Source of the DNA: Celeribacter neptunius
GTDB taxonomy: Bacteria; Pseudomonadota; Alphaproteobacteria; Rhodobacterales; Rhodobacteraceae
Length of the DNA stretch: 64,000 nt
Direction of reading: 5' to 3'
Assembly: GCF_900113955.1 (NCBI RefSeq)
Contig: NZ_FORH01000003.1
Coordinates: 124,001 to 188,000, forward strand
The translations under genes and the position numbers were made by a program. Below are positions 18,403 to 26,163 of this stretch, piece by piece. The notes under the pieces are model-generated. The model had not been told where the DNA came from. It did no database searches and saw nothing but the letters and a program-made list of their open reading frames with translations. Position 1 is the stretch's first letter, and the number at the start of each line of letters is the position of its first letter.

Positions 18403-18577
18403 CTGACGCGAGCCGTGACAAGCCTGCCCGTGGGGTGGCGCCATGACGCATGAGGTCTGCGCTTTATCCCGACCAAATCCGCGAAAGCTCAATCTCTTGC
18501 GCGTCTGCGACAATGCGCCAGCCCGCCAGAACGGTCCGGCGCAGGCGCGGCGGCTTCGCCTTGTTCCGCGCCGGAAG
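18403..18577. repeat. Dispersed intergenic repeat, copy C (most complete)
   Basis: About 175 nt in the 344-nt gap between the SH3b-like gene and the DUF1523 gene. Its reverse complement matches copy A along its whole visible length; the core at 18539-18577 matches copy B; and the region around 18475-18530 matches copy D (shared AATCCGC, AAAG.TCAATCT.TTGC, GC.CCCGCC blocks). No conserved ORF or tRNA fold was seen. The rest of the gap holds the promoter and ribosome site of the SH3b-like gene. Confidence 0.6.
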
Positions 18578-18618
18578 ACGAATGTCCCCTCGGGGCTCGA
18601 CCCGGCCCGACCCTCCGC

Positions 18619-19254
18619 TCAGCGCTTGAACCAGCCTTTGATCTTGTCGATCGCGCTGTCCTTTTTCTCGTCGGCGGCTTCCAGCACGTCTTCGACATCC
18701 TCGACCAGCGGATCGATGGTGCGTTGACGGAATTGCTGCCACATCCGGTAGAGCGTCACGATGAAGACGAAGAGAAGCGTCAGGATGATGATATTCGCCC
18801 AGGGGATGATCCGCGCATCGGGGCCGGAGACCTGTTTGATGCCGACGGCATTGGGGAAGATCGACAGCAGTTGCGAGCGCCAGCCGTAATGCGTCACTGA
18901 GATCCATTCGGGATTGTCCTTGGTCGAGATCGCATCATTGGCCTCGGTATAGAGATTCGCCGTGTCGAATTTGAAATAGGGCGGCCAGCCCCAGCCGGTG
19001 TCTTCGTTGCGATAGACAATCGACTTACCGTTGGGGCGCACCGCCTGAATGAATTGCACGTCGCGGGTGGCATTGCCGGTGGTGGAGCCATTGTCCGTGC
19101 CCTGCCAGAACATCGTGGTCCAGCCCGAGAGATCCTGCCGTTCCTCATAGGTATTGACGACGCGCACGATGTCGTGCTGCGGCAGGGTGTAATGCAGGAA
19201 ACTCCCGATAAAGAGCAGGATCAAAGCGATCAGGGTCCATTTGACGTAACGCAT
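18619..19254 (-). CDS. DUF1523 family membrane-anchored protein
   Basis: Protein of 211 residues beginning with a membrane helix (about 5-22, WTLIALILLFIGSFLHYTL), followed by the conserved QHDIVRVVNTYEER segment and a periplasmic domain with VYRNEDTGWGWPPYFKFDTANL, then a second helix (about 157-178, IIPWANIIILTLLFVFIVTLY) and a charged tail. This matches DUF1523, which has no known function. Start at ATG 19254. It follows the 88-residue membrane protein after 13 nt, so they are co-transcribed. Probably an envelope protein. Confidence 0.85.
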   Translation of the reverse strand: MRYVKWTLIALILLFIGSFLHYTLPQHDIVRVVNTYEERQDLSGWTTMFWQGTDNGSTTGNATRDVQFIQAVRPNGKSIVYRNEDTGWGWPPYFKFDTANLYTEANDAISTKDNPEWISVTHYGWRSQLLSIFPNAVGIKQVSGPDARIIPWANIIILTLLFVFIVTLYRMWQQFRQRTIDPLVEDVEDVLEAADEKKDSAIDKIKGWFKR

Positions 19255-19267
19255 CGGGTGTGGGTCC

Positions 19268-19534
19268 TTACATGAAATTCGAGACGTAGAAGATCGCGGC
19301 AAAGACGATCAGCGGCAGGATATAGACGAGAAGCAAAAGCTTTGGCCGGAAAGAGCGCTCATAGGCTTTGATCCCCTCTTCCACATAGGCATCGCGCTCG
19401 CCAATGGAACCCTCCTCCTCCCACTCATGTTCAAGACGTTCGCGGGTCAGCGAGCGGATGTAGATCGACAACAGCCCGTAGAGCAGGGTCAACAGCACGA
19501 AACCGATGATCAGAAATCGCAAGAAGCCGAGCAT
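19268..19534 (-). CDS. Small two-helix membrane protein
   Basis: Protein of 88 residues with two hydrophobic helices (about 4-25 and 63-85) separated by a charged loop (LTRERLEHEWEEEGSIGERDAYVEEGIKAYERSF, shown in part). Family not recognised beyond a conserved alphaproteobacterial hypothetical. The gene sits 13 nt before the DUF1523 gene on the same strand, which suggests joint function in the inner membrane. Confidence 0.75.
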   Translation of the reverse strand: MLGFLRFLIIGFVLLTLLYGLLSIYIRSLTRERLEHEWEEEGSIGERDAYVEEGIKAYERSFRPKLLLLVYILPLIVFAAIFYVSNFM

Positions 19535-19543
19535 GGCGCCCCC

Positions 19544-19579
19544 AGTGTCATGGCCAAAGTCACGGCCAGTGTCATGGCC
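19544..19579. repeat. Three tandem 12-bp units
   Basis: AGTGTCATGGCC, AAAGTCACGGCC and AGTGTCATGGCC follow each other without gaps, just upstream of the 88-residue membrane protein gene. The first and third units are identical. It is a short minisatellite that may vary between strains. Confidence 0.7.
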
Positions 19580-19645
19580 GGAACGAAGCCCGGCGCATCG
19601 CGGTTACCTTAGCCGCAGCGCCGCGAAAGCGCGAGACGGGAATCG

Positions 19646-20155
19646 TCAGATATCGCGCGACTTGGAGCTCTCAACCGGGGTGTGTCTGAACAGGACATCT
19701 TCGGGAGCGGCTTCGCTGCCCTCTTCGGTTTCGCGGGCGTTGCTCTCGGAGGGGGCGTCCGGGCGCTCATCCGCCGCGGCCTTCTCTGCGCCTTGTTCCA
19801 TGCCATCTCGCGACTTGAGCCCCTCGATCCGGCGCGCCAGGCTGTACCAGGCCAACAGCAACAGCGGCACCCAGATCAGCGAGGCCATGGCGGCGCGCCG
19901 GATCAGGAACCAGAGGAAATGTCCCGGATGGGACACGAGGCTCCGCATCATCGGGCTGCCATTGACCTGATAGAGCACGGCAAAAAGCGCACCGCCGAGA
20001 AGGAACAGGCCCAGAGCGCTGAACAGCACCGAGACCGCGAGACGGCGTTGCGAACGGGTGCCCCCCGGGGTCAGCAGGAACGGCAGCCCTACGGCACAGA
20101 GCGCGATCAGAATGACCGGCAGGGCAATGCCGCCCAAAACACCCGTATGACCCAT
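19646..20155 (-). CDS. Membrane protein of unknown function
   Basis: Protein of 169 residues. Three hydrophobic segments can be seen (about 7-30, 40-62 and 88-105), followed by a polar acidic C-terminal tail of about 60 residues rich in Glu, Ala and Ser. There are no catalytic motifs and no family I recognise. It is on the same strand as the small membrane protein and DUF1523 genes, 111 nt upstream of them, and may form a loose envelope-protein operon. Confidence 0.7.
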   Translation of the reverse strand: MGHTGVLGGIALPVILIALCAVGLPFLLTPGGTRSQRRLAVSVLFSALGLFLLGGALFAVLYQVNGSPMMRSLVSHPGHFLWFLIRRAAMASLIWVPLLLLAWYSLARRIEGLKSRDGMEQGAEKAAADERPDAPSESNARETEEGSEAAPEDVLFRHTPVESSKSRDI

Positions 20156-20358
20156 GGGAACCTCTTTCTGGAACCTCTTTCTCGAAACAGGACGAGTGTA
20201 GCAGCCTCGCCTTACCTTGCAATGAATCCTCCCGGATGCGGGGACGCAAGAGACATCTCGCCGCTTTCAAGGGCCAGAGACATCGGCACCGAATTCTTCC
20301 CCTTGTCCAAGATGGGCAAAACGCGTCTCATAAAGGGGCCATATACGGAGGAAGTGCC

Positions 20359-20931
20359 ATGCAAAACCCCATGAAACTCGTCCCCCTTGTCACCAGCGCT
20401 GCGCTGGCCCTGACGGTCACCGCCGCCGCGGCCGATGAGGTCTCCGACACGCTCGAGAGCGCGCTCAAGGCCTATGGCGACGGCGATGTCGCCTATGCGC
20501 TCGAGGAACTCGACTATGCCAAACAGCTGATGCAGGAGATGCAGGCCGGTGCCCTGTCCGACTTTCTGCCAGACGCCCCCGAGGGCTGGAGCGCGGAAGA
20601 GGATACGGATGCCGCAGCCGGCTTTGCCATGATGGGCGGCGGCACCGCCAGCGCCCGGCGCTATTCCAACGACGCCGGCGAGGAGTTCACCATCACCATC
20701 GTCGCCGACAGCCCGATGATCGCGATGATGGGCGGGATGATCCAGAACGCCGGCGCCATGGGCATGAAAATGGTCCGCGTCGGCCGCGAGAAATTCCTCG
20801 ACAACGAGGGCGATCTCTCCGCCCTGATCGAGGGCCGCATTCTCGTTCAGGCCTCCGGCGAACCGAGGGACGTCATCCTGCCGCTCCTGGAAGGCATCGA
20901 TTACCGGGCGCTGGGACGGTTCGGCTACTGA
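20359..20931 (+). CDS. Exported protein of unknown function
   Basis: Protein of 190 residues starting at ATG 20359, with GGAGGAAG just upstream and a signal peptide (about 1-26; LVTSAALALTVTAAAADE, cleavage after AAA). The mature protein begins with a helical repeat-like stretch (DTLESALKAYGDGDVAYALEELDYAKQL, shown in part) and then an alpha/beta region with Met-rich loops (MIAMMGGMIQNAGAMGMKM). Similar periplasmic proteins are found in other proteobacteria without known function. It stands alone and is convergent with the aminotransferase gene. Confidence 0.75.
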   Translation: MQNPMKLVPLVTSAALALTVTAAAADEVSDTLESALKAYGDGDVAYALEELDYAKQLMQEMQAGALSDFLPDAPEGWSAEEDTDAAAGFAMMGGGTASARRYSNDAGEEFTITIVADSPMIAMMGGMIQNAGAMGMKMVRVGREKFLDNEGDLSALIEGRILVQASGEPRDVILPLLEGIDYRALGRFGY

Positions 20932-20954
20932 GCCCCCCGCCCCCGGCGGATGAT

Positions 20955-22199
20955 TTAGAGCTGGGAGCGGATCACCGATCCGAGCCTGGCGATACCCTCT
21001 TCGATCTTGGCTGCCGCCGACATGGAGAAATTGAGCCGCAGCGTGTTGCGGTTCGAGCCATCGGCAAAGAAGGCCGCACCAGGCACAAAGGCGACATTGG
21101 CCTTCAACGCCTCCTGCAACAGCTCGGCCCCGTCCATATCCGTGGGCAAGGTGACCCAGACGAACATGCCGCCATCGGGGTTTGTCCAGGACACCCCTTC
21201 GGGCATGTGCCGCTCCAGCGCGGTGAGCATGGCCGTCAGCCGTCCGCCATAGACCTCGCGCAGCGTCGCCACATGGCTGTCGAAGACGCTGTGCGCCACC
21301 TCGCTGATCGCGATCTGGTTGATCGTCGCGGTCTGCAGATCGCCAGCCTGCTTGATCAGCACCATCTGGCTGATCACCGGCTTGGCGGCGACGACCCAGC
21401 CGACCCGAAGCCCCGGCGACAGGGTCTTCGAGAAGGACCCGAGATAGATGGTGCGACAGGCGTCGATATCGCCCTTGTCCTCGAGTTCCAGGGCCAGGAT
21501 CGGTTTGATCACCTCACCGCGATAGCGCAGCTCCTGATAGGCGGCATCCTCGATCACCGCGCAATCCAGAGCCTCGGCCCGGGCCAGCACCGTACGGCGT
21601 TGCTCTTCCGAAAGCGTGATGCCGGTCGGGTTGGCGAAATCCGGCGAGAGATAGGCGAATTTGACCTGGCCACCGGCCTCCTCGGCATCCGCCAGCACAG
21701 CCTCGACCGGGCGGTTGGTCTGCGGATCGATCCGGTCATAGCGCGGCTCATAGGCGTTGAACGCGCCCAGCGCGCCCATATAGGTCGGCCAGGTGACCAG
21801 CGCCGTATCGTCGGGATCGATGAAGATCTTGCCGATGTAATCCAGCGCCTGCTGCGAGCCGGCGGTGATCAGGATATTGTCCCGCGAACAGCTGATGCCG
21901 TAGCGCGACATATAGCCCGCGATCCAGTCGCGCAGCGGCGTGTAGCCTTCGGAGGTGGAATATTGCAACGCCACCGAGGCGGCCTGTTCCCCTGTCGCCT
22001 TGACCATCGCCTCGGCGAAGGCTTCGCGCGGGAAATAGGCCGGATCGGGAATGCCACCGGCGAAAGAGATAATGTCCGGCTGATCCAGAAGTTTCAGAAG
22101 CTCGCGAATTTCCGAGGCTTTCATCCGTGTGGTGCGATGCGCAAAGAGCGCGGTCAACCGCTCCGAGGTGGTTGGGGAGGTTTTCTGGTTCAGACTCAT
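20955..22199 (-). CDS. PLP-dependent aminotransferase (class I, 2-aminoadipate/MocR-like type)
   Basis: Cytosolic aminotransferase of 414 residues. It shows SFAGGIPDPAYFPREAF and STSEGYTPLRDWIAGYM at the N terminus, the cofactor region TAGSQQALDYIGKI, and the lysine motif YLGSFSKTLSPGLRVGWV where the PLP Schiff base forms. This subgroup includes LysN-like 2-aminoadipate transaminases and aromatic or branched-chain aminotransferases, and the substrate is not fixed by sequence. Start set at ATG 22199 (MSLNQKTSPTTSERL). The gene diverges from the phytase-like gene. Confidence 0.9.
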   Translation of the reverse strand: MSLNQKTSPTTSERLTALFAHRTTRMKASEIRELLKLLDQPDIISFAGGIPDPAYFPREAFAEAMVKATGEQAASVALQYSTSEGYTPLRDWIAGYMSRYGISCSRDNILITAGSQQALDYIGKIFIDPDDTALVTWPTYMGALGAFNAYEPRYDRIDPQTNRPVEAVLADAEEAGGQVKFAYLSPDFANPTGITLSEEQRRTVLARAEALDCAVIEDAAYQELRYRGEVIKPILALELEDKGDIDACRTIYLGSFSKTLSPGLRVGWVVAAKPVISQMVLIKQAGDLQTATINQIAISEVAHSVFDSHVATLREVYGGRLTAMLTALERHMPEGVSWTNPDGGMFVWVTLPTDMDGAELLQEALKANVAFVPGAAFFADGSNRNTLRLNFSMSAAAKIEEGIARLGSVIRSQL

Positions 22200-22243
22200 G
22201 ACATTCTCCATTCAGAGACCCGATGTCGCGCCTTTTGGGAAAT

Positions 22244-22262
22244 ATGTCAATGCGACTGACAT
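22244..22262. promoter_or_regulatory. Inverted repeat in the aminotransferase / phytase-like divergent promoter
   Basis: ATGTCA (22244-22249) and TGACAT (22257-22262) form an inverted repeat with a 7-nt spacer, 45 bp upstream of the aminotransferase start. It is a candidate operator. Further along, CCGTCAT (22303) and ACGACAT (22314) stand 11 bp apart and faintly resemble a Pho box for the phytase-like gene; that part is weak. Confidence 0.35.
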
Positions 22263-22375
22263 AATACGTGAAGCACAGGGGCTTTACGAAAATGATACAA
22301 AACCGTCATCCAGACGACATTTCCTTTCGCCAAATGCGACGCAGCGATCAAGAAAATTTGACGAGGGACTTCTCG

Positions 22376-24541
22376 ATGAAACCGAACCTGCTGCTGGCAG
22401 CCTCCGTGCTCGCGCTCTCCGCGACCACGGCGCAAGCCGAAATGAATTTCAACCGCATCGCCTCTTTCGCCACCCCGGACAATATGGCCGAAGGCGAAGA
22501 CAAGGCGCGCGAGACCTCTGCCGAGATCATCTGGGCGTCGCAAGACGGCATGACGCTGATCTACACCGACAGCCCGCTGGGCGTGGTCGGCCGGATCGAC
22601 ATCACCGATCCGAAAAAACCGAAACCGCTGGGCAACACCGATGTCGGCGGCGAGCCGACCTCGGTCACCGTGATCGGCAACACCGCCTATGTCGCCGTCA
22701 ACACCTCCGAGAGCTACAGCAATCCGGGCGGCAAGCTCCTGTCCCTCGATCTCGCGACCGGTGAAATCACCGCGACCTGCGACCTTGGCGGCCAGCCGGA
22801 TTCCACCGCGCATGACCACGCCGGCAGCTTTGTTGCCGTGGCGATCGAGAACGAGCGCGACGAGGATGCGGGTGATGGCCGCGTCGGTCAGATGCCGGCC
22901 GGTTGGGTGTCGAAAGTCTTTGTCGAAAACGACCTCCCGATCTGCGACACGATCCAGAAAATCGACGTGACCGGTCTGGCCGAGATCGCGCCCGAAGACC
23001 CGGAGCCGGAATTCGTCGACGTGAACTCCTTGGGCGAAATCGTCGTCACCCTGCAGGAGAACAACGAAATGGTGGTGATCGGCGCCGATGGCACCGTGAT
23101 CAATCATTTCTCCGCCGGGTCCGTCGACCTGACCCGCATCGACACCGAGGACGAGCGCGCCGCGCTGATCTTTGATGGCGAACAGAAGGGCCGGTTGCGC
23201 GAACCCGACGGGGTTCAGTGGCTCGATGACGCACATTTCATGATCGCCAATGAGGGCGACATGGACGGCGGCTCGCGCGGCATCACCGTGTTCAAGAAGG
23301 ACGGCACCGAAGTCTTCGAGAGCGGTTCCGATTTCGAGACCGCGGTGATTCAGGCCGGCCACTACCCGGACAAACGTTCGGACGCCAAGGGCGTCGAGCC
23401 GGAAGGCATGGAATTCGCTGTTTTCGGTGGCACGCCTTACGCCTTCGTGCTGGTCGAGCGCGGCTCCACCGCCCAGGTCTATGACGTAACCGACCCGGCC
23501 AACCCGGTTCTGAAACAGACCCTGCCCTCCGGCATCGCCCCGGAAGGCGCCATTGCCATCCCCGAGCGCAACCTCTTCGTCACCGCCAACGAGGCCGACC
23601 TGATCGAAGACGGTGGCGCGCGCGCCCATGTGATGATCTACGAGTATCAGGACGCGCCGGCACAATACCCGACGCTCACCTCCGCAGGCGCTGATGAGTT
23701 GATCGGCTGGGGCGCGATTTCGGGCATGGTCGCCGATGACGATGGCATGATCTACGCGGTCAACGACAGCTTCTACGGCTATCAGCCCTCCATCTTCAAA
23801 ATCGACCCGTCGCAGACCCCGGCGAAAATCACCGATGTAATCCGCGTCACCCGCGCCAATGGCGATGCGGCACAGAAGCTCGACATGGAAGGCATCACGC
23901 TCGACGGCAAGGGGGGCTTCTGGGTCGCGTCCGAGGGCCGCACCGACCGCGTCATCCCGCATGCGCTTTACAATGTGAACGCCAAAGGTGTGATCAAGAA
24001 AGAGATCGGTCTGCCCGCCGAGCTTCTCAACAACGAGGTGCGTTTCGGTTTCGAAGGCATCACCAAGGTTGGGGACACGCTGTGGATGGCGGTTCAGCGC
24101 GAATGGAAAGACGATCCGAAAAACACCGTGAAACTGGTCGCCTATAACATCGAGAGCGGCGAATGGGGCGCAGTGCGCTACGAGAAAGCCGAGCCGGAAA
24201 AAGGCTGGGTCGGCCTCTCCGAGATCGACTATCACGACGGCTATTTCTACGTCATCGAACGCGACAACCAGATCGGCGCCAATGTGGTGACCAAGAAGAT
24301 CTATCGCATCGCCGAAGACCAGATGGTGCCGGCGCCGCTCGGTGGCGATCTGCCGGTGGTCGCGAAAGCAGAAGTCCGCGACCTGATCCCGGATCTCGAA
24401 GCCTATAACGGTTATGTCGTCGACAAGATCGAAGGCCTCGCGATCACCAAGGATGGCGAGATCTTCGTCTCCACCGACAATGACGGCGTGGACGACAGCT
24501 CCGGCGAGACCTTCTTCTGGTCCATCGGCAAGGCCGAATAA
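22376..24541 (+). CDS. Exported phytase-like esterase with N-terminal propeller domain
   Basis: Exported protein of 721 residues with a Sec signal peptide (about 1-22, LLLAASVLALSATTAQA). The first part (about 25-430) has propeller-like repeats with LVIVD-type phrases (VVGRIDITDPKKPKPLGN and VYDVTDPANPVLKQTLPSG). The second (about 450-720) matches the esterase-like activity of phytase family: GWGAISGMVADDDGMIYAVND, LDMEGITLDGKGGFWVASEG and KIEGLAITKDGEIFVSTDNDGVDD. Start at ATG 22376; upstream in-frame codons precede no signal peptide. Likely a periplasmic or secreted phosphoesterase. The substrate is unproven. A strong terminator follows. Confidence 0.88.
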   Translation: MKPNLLLAASVLALSATTAQAEMNFNRIASFATPDNMAEGEDKARETSAEIIWASQDGMTLIYTDSPLGVVGRIDITDPKKPKPLGNTDVGGEPTSVTVIGNTAYVAVNTSESYSNPGGKLLSLDLATGEITATCDLGGQPDSTAHDHAGSFVAVAIENERDEDAGDGRVGQMPAGWVSKVFVENDLPICDTIQKIDVTGLAEIAPEDPEPEFVDVNSLGEIVVTLQENNEMVVIGADGTVINHFSAGSVDLTRIDTEDERAALIFDGEQKGRLREPDGVQWLDDAHFMIANEGDMDGGSRGITVFKKDGTEVFESGSDFETAVIQAGHYPDKRSDAKGVEPEGMEFAVFGGTPYAFVLVERGSTAQVYDVTDPANPVLKQTLPSGIAPEGAIAIPERNLFVTANEADLIEDGGARAHVMIYEYQDAPAQYPTLTSAGADELIGWGAISGMVADDDGMIYAVNDSFYGYQPSIFKIDPSQTPAKITDVIRVTRANGDAAQKLDMEGITLDGKGGFWVASEGRTDRVIPHALYNVNAKGVIKKEIGLPAELLNNEVRFGFEGITKVGDTLWMAVQREWKDDPKNTVKLVAYNIESGEWGAVRYEKAEPEKGWVGLSEIDYHDGYFYVIERDNQIGANVVTKKIYRIAEDQMVPAPLGGDLPVVAKAEVRDLIPDLEAYNGYVVDKIEGLAITKDGEIFVSTDNDGVDDSSGETFFWSIGKAE

Positions 24542-24570
24542 GACCGGCCTAGGCTGCTCTTTAAAACACC

Positions 24571-24597
24571 GAACGCCCGCCAATCCGGCGGGCGTTC
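24571..24597 (+). terminator. Rho-independent terminator after the phytase-like gene
   Basis: GAACGCCCGCC and GGCGGGCGTTC form a perfect 11-bp stem with a 5-nt loop, followed by TCTATTCT. It lies between convergent genes and may serve both the phytase-like gene and hsp20. Confidence 0.85.
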
Positions 24598-24636
24598 TCT
24601 ATTCTGTGAGAAAGCTCTCAGAGCGTTTGGAAAGAC

Positions 24637-25119
24637 TCAGACCTCGACGGTCTCACCGTCATTCTCGATCACCTTGGTCTCGACCGTATTCGGTCCGGCG
24701 ATCTCGATCCGGCGCGGTTTCAGTGCTTCCGGCACTTCGCGTTTCAGATCGATATGCAGCATGCCATTCTCATGGCTGGCGCCGGTGACTTTCACATGTT
24801 CGGCGAGGGTGAAGCGGCGCTCGAAGGCGCGGGTGGCGATGCCGCGATGAAGATAGGTCTTCTCCTTCTCGGCCTCCGAATCGGCTTTGCGCGCGGCCAC
24901 GATCAGCGCGTTTTCGCGCTGTTCGATGGCGATATCCTCGGTCGAGAACCCGGCCACGGCCAAGGAAATGCGCCAGCCATCCTCGGCGGTCTTCTCGATA
25001 TTATAGGGCGGGTAGCTGGGTTGGCTGACATCCTGGGTCAACACCCGGTCCATCAGGTCGGCGATCTGGTCGAAACCGACGGTGGCACGGTACAGCGGGG
25101 CAAGATCAAAATTACGCAT
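24637..25119 (-). CDS. Small heat-shock protein Hsp20 (IbpA-like)
   Basis: ATP-independent holdase chaperone of 160 residues. The start MRNFDLAPLYRATVGFDQIADLMDR is typical of the IbpA/HspD class. The alpha-crystallin domain spans about 35-130 (YNIEKTAEDGWRISLAVAGFS and RGIATRAFERRFTLAEHVKVTGA), with the IPV-like tail replaced by a longer acidic end. Start at ATG 25119 with GGAGGA at good spacing. It probably binds unfolding proteins under heat stress. A short frame with a CPNCGKAF motif just upstream overlaps the start but is doubtful. Confidence 0.93.
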   Translation of the reverse strand: MRNFDLAPLYRATVGFDQIADLMDRVLTQDVSQPSYPPYNIEKTAEDGWRISLAVAGFSTEDIAIEQRENALIVAARKADSEAEKEKTYLHRGIATRAFERRFTLAEHVKVTGASHENGMLHIDLKREVPEALKPRRIEIAGPNTVETKVIENDGETVEV

Positions 25120-25302
25120 GGGTATCCTCCATTGAGCGATCGTTCGCGTTTTCAAAGGCCTTCCCGCAATTGGGACAGGCAGATGCCGGACCCTTCATAG
25201 GCATCCGACATTCTTGAATCTGGGAAGGAGGAAACCGGGTTTCAAGGGGCTCGCAACCGCTTGGCCCGACGCGCCCAGTTGCGCGCCCGGGCACTCGCGC
25301 TG

Positions 25303-26103
25303 CTACTCGCCGAGCGTACCGACGACGAATTCCGTCTCCGACAGGTGCGGCAAGGGCTCGAGCGCGGCCTTTTTATAGCTCGAGCGCCCGCTCGCGGCCA
25401 ATTGCAGCAGATCCGACAGCGATCCGTCGAGCGAGGTGCCAACCGAAACCTTGCTGCCCTGAAACCGCGCCTTGGCCGAGATCACCGAGACGATCCGCGG
25501 CGCGGCGCCGCTCATGTCGAAAATCGGCGCGCCCGATGAGCCGAAATCCACATCACAAGAGGTGACGAGGACACCGCCCTGACGTGCCACCACATGACAG
25601 ACCTCTTGCAGCGAGGCGCTTTCGGCCCGGTCATGCGCATAGGACACCACGCCCACCGACTGGCCTTTCTGCGGGCGTCCGGACGTCGCGAAAGGCCGGA
25701 CGGCAGCCGTCCTGACCGGCTGATCCAGCTCGATCAGCGCCACATCATTGACCAGACGGTCATGCAGGTCATCGGTGTTCAGCGAAAACCCGGGATGGAC
25801 ATAAATCGCCCGGCCCTTGCTCTGCGCCTGCGCCTGACCATTGCGCCAGCCAGCCTTGAACGTCACATCCTGCGGACGATGCGGTGTGTGACTGTAGATA
25901 TCGAACATGCAATGCGCGGCCGTCAGCACCAGACGGTCTGTGATCAAGGAGCCGGTGCAAAAGCTGCGCCCGGCGAAATCCAGACGCCCGACGGCTTCCC
26001 AGCCACGGCTGTCCGCGCCGGATCGAAAAGTTTTCAATCCGCTGTCGGCAAAAGCCTGCCCCGCAAACAGGAGCATAAAAAAGATCGTAAGCAATTTTCT
26101 CAT
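25303..26103 (-). CDS. Exported trypsin-like serine protease
   Basis: Protein of 266 residues with a signal peptide (about 1-19, LLTIFFMLLFAGQAFA). The chymotrypsin-fold triad is visible: TAAHC (His, about residue 63), NDVALIEL (Asp, about 119) and DFGSSGAP (Ser, about 197), the last being the V8-type GSSGAP variant rather than GDSGGP. Four cysteines, including CHVV and TSCDVDF, probably form disulfides in the periplasm. Most likely an extracytoplasmic endopeptidase. No inhibitor or substrate gene is adjacent. Confidence 0.9.
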   Translation of the reverse strand: MRKLLTIFFMLLFAGQAFADSGLKTFRSGADSRGWEAVGRLDFAGRSFCTGSLITDRLVLTAAHCMFDIYSHTPHRPQDVTFKAGWRNGQAQAQSKGRAIYVHPGFSLNTDDLHDRLVNDVALIELDQPVRTAAVRPFATSGRPQKGQSVGVVSYAHDRAESASLQEVCHVVARQGGVLVTSCDVDFGSSGAPIFDMSGAAPRIVSVISAKARFQGSKVSVGTSLDGSLSDLLQLAASGRSSYKKAALEPLPHLSETEFVVGTLGE

Positions 26104-26163
26104 AGTTGGTCCCCAAACCCACTAATAACCCGAGAGCAGACCTAAAAAGGGTTCAGGGCGTCA

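Noticed and set aside
18464-18907. Open frame running through repeat copy C, ending in an AGWRIVADAQEIELSRIWSG-like tail
   Set aside because: The frame is broken by an indel in copy A and overlaps the DUF1523 gene antisense. It looks like a false gene produced by the repeat.
22247-24583. Long minus-strand frame opposite the phytase-like gene
   Set aside because: Antisense shadow. The plus frame has a signal peptide, family motifs and a terminator.
25112-25200. Short minus-strand frame with a CPNCGKAF motif just upstream of hsp20
   Set aside because: Only one zinc knuckle, no ribosome site, and it overlaps the hsp20 start. It could be a leader peptide but cannot be supported.
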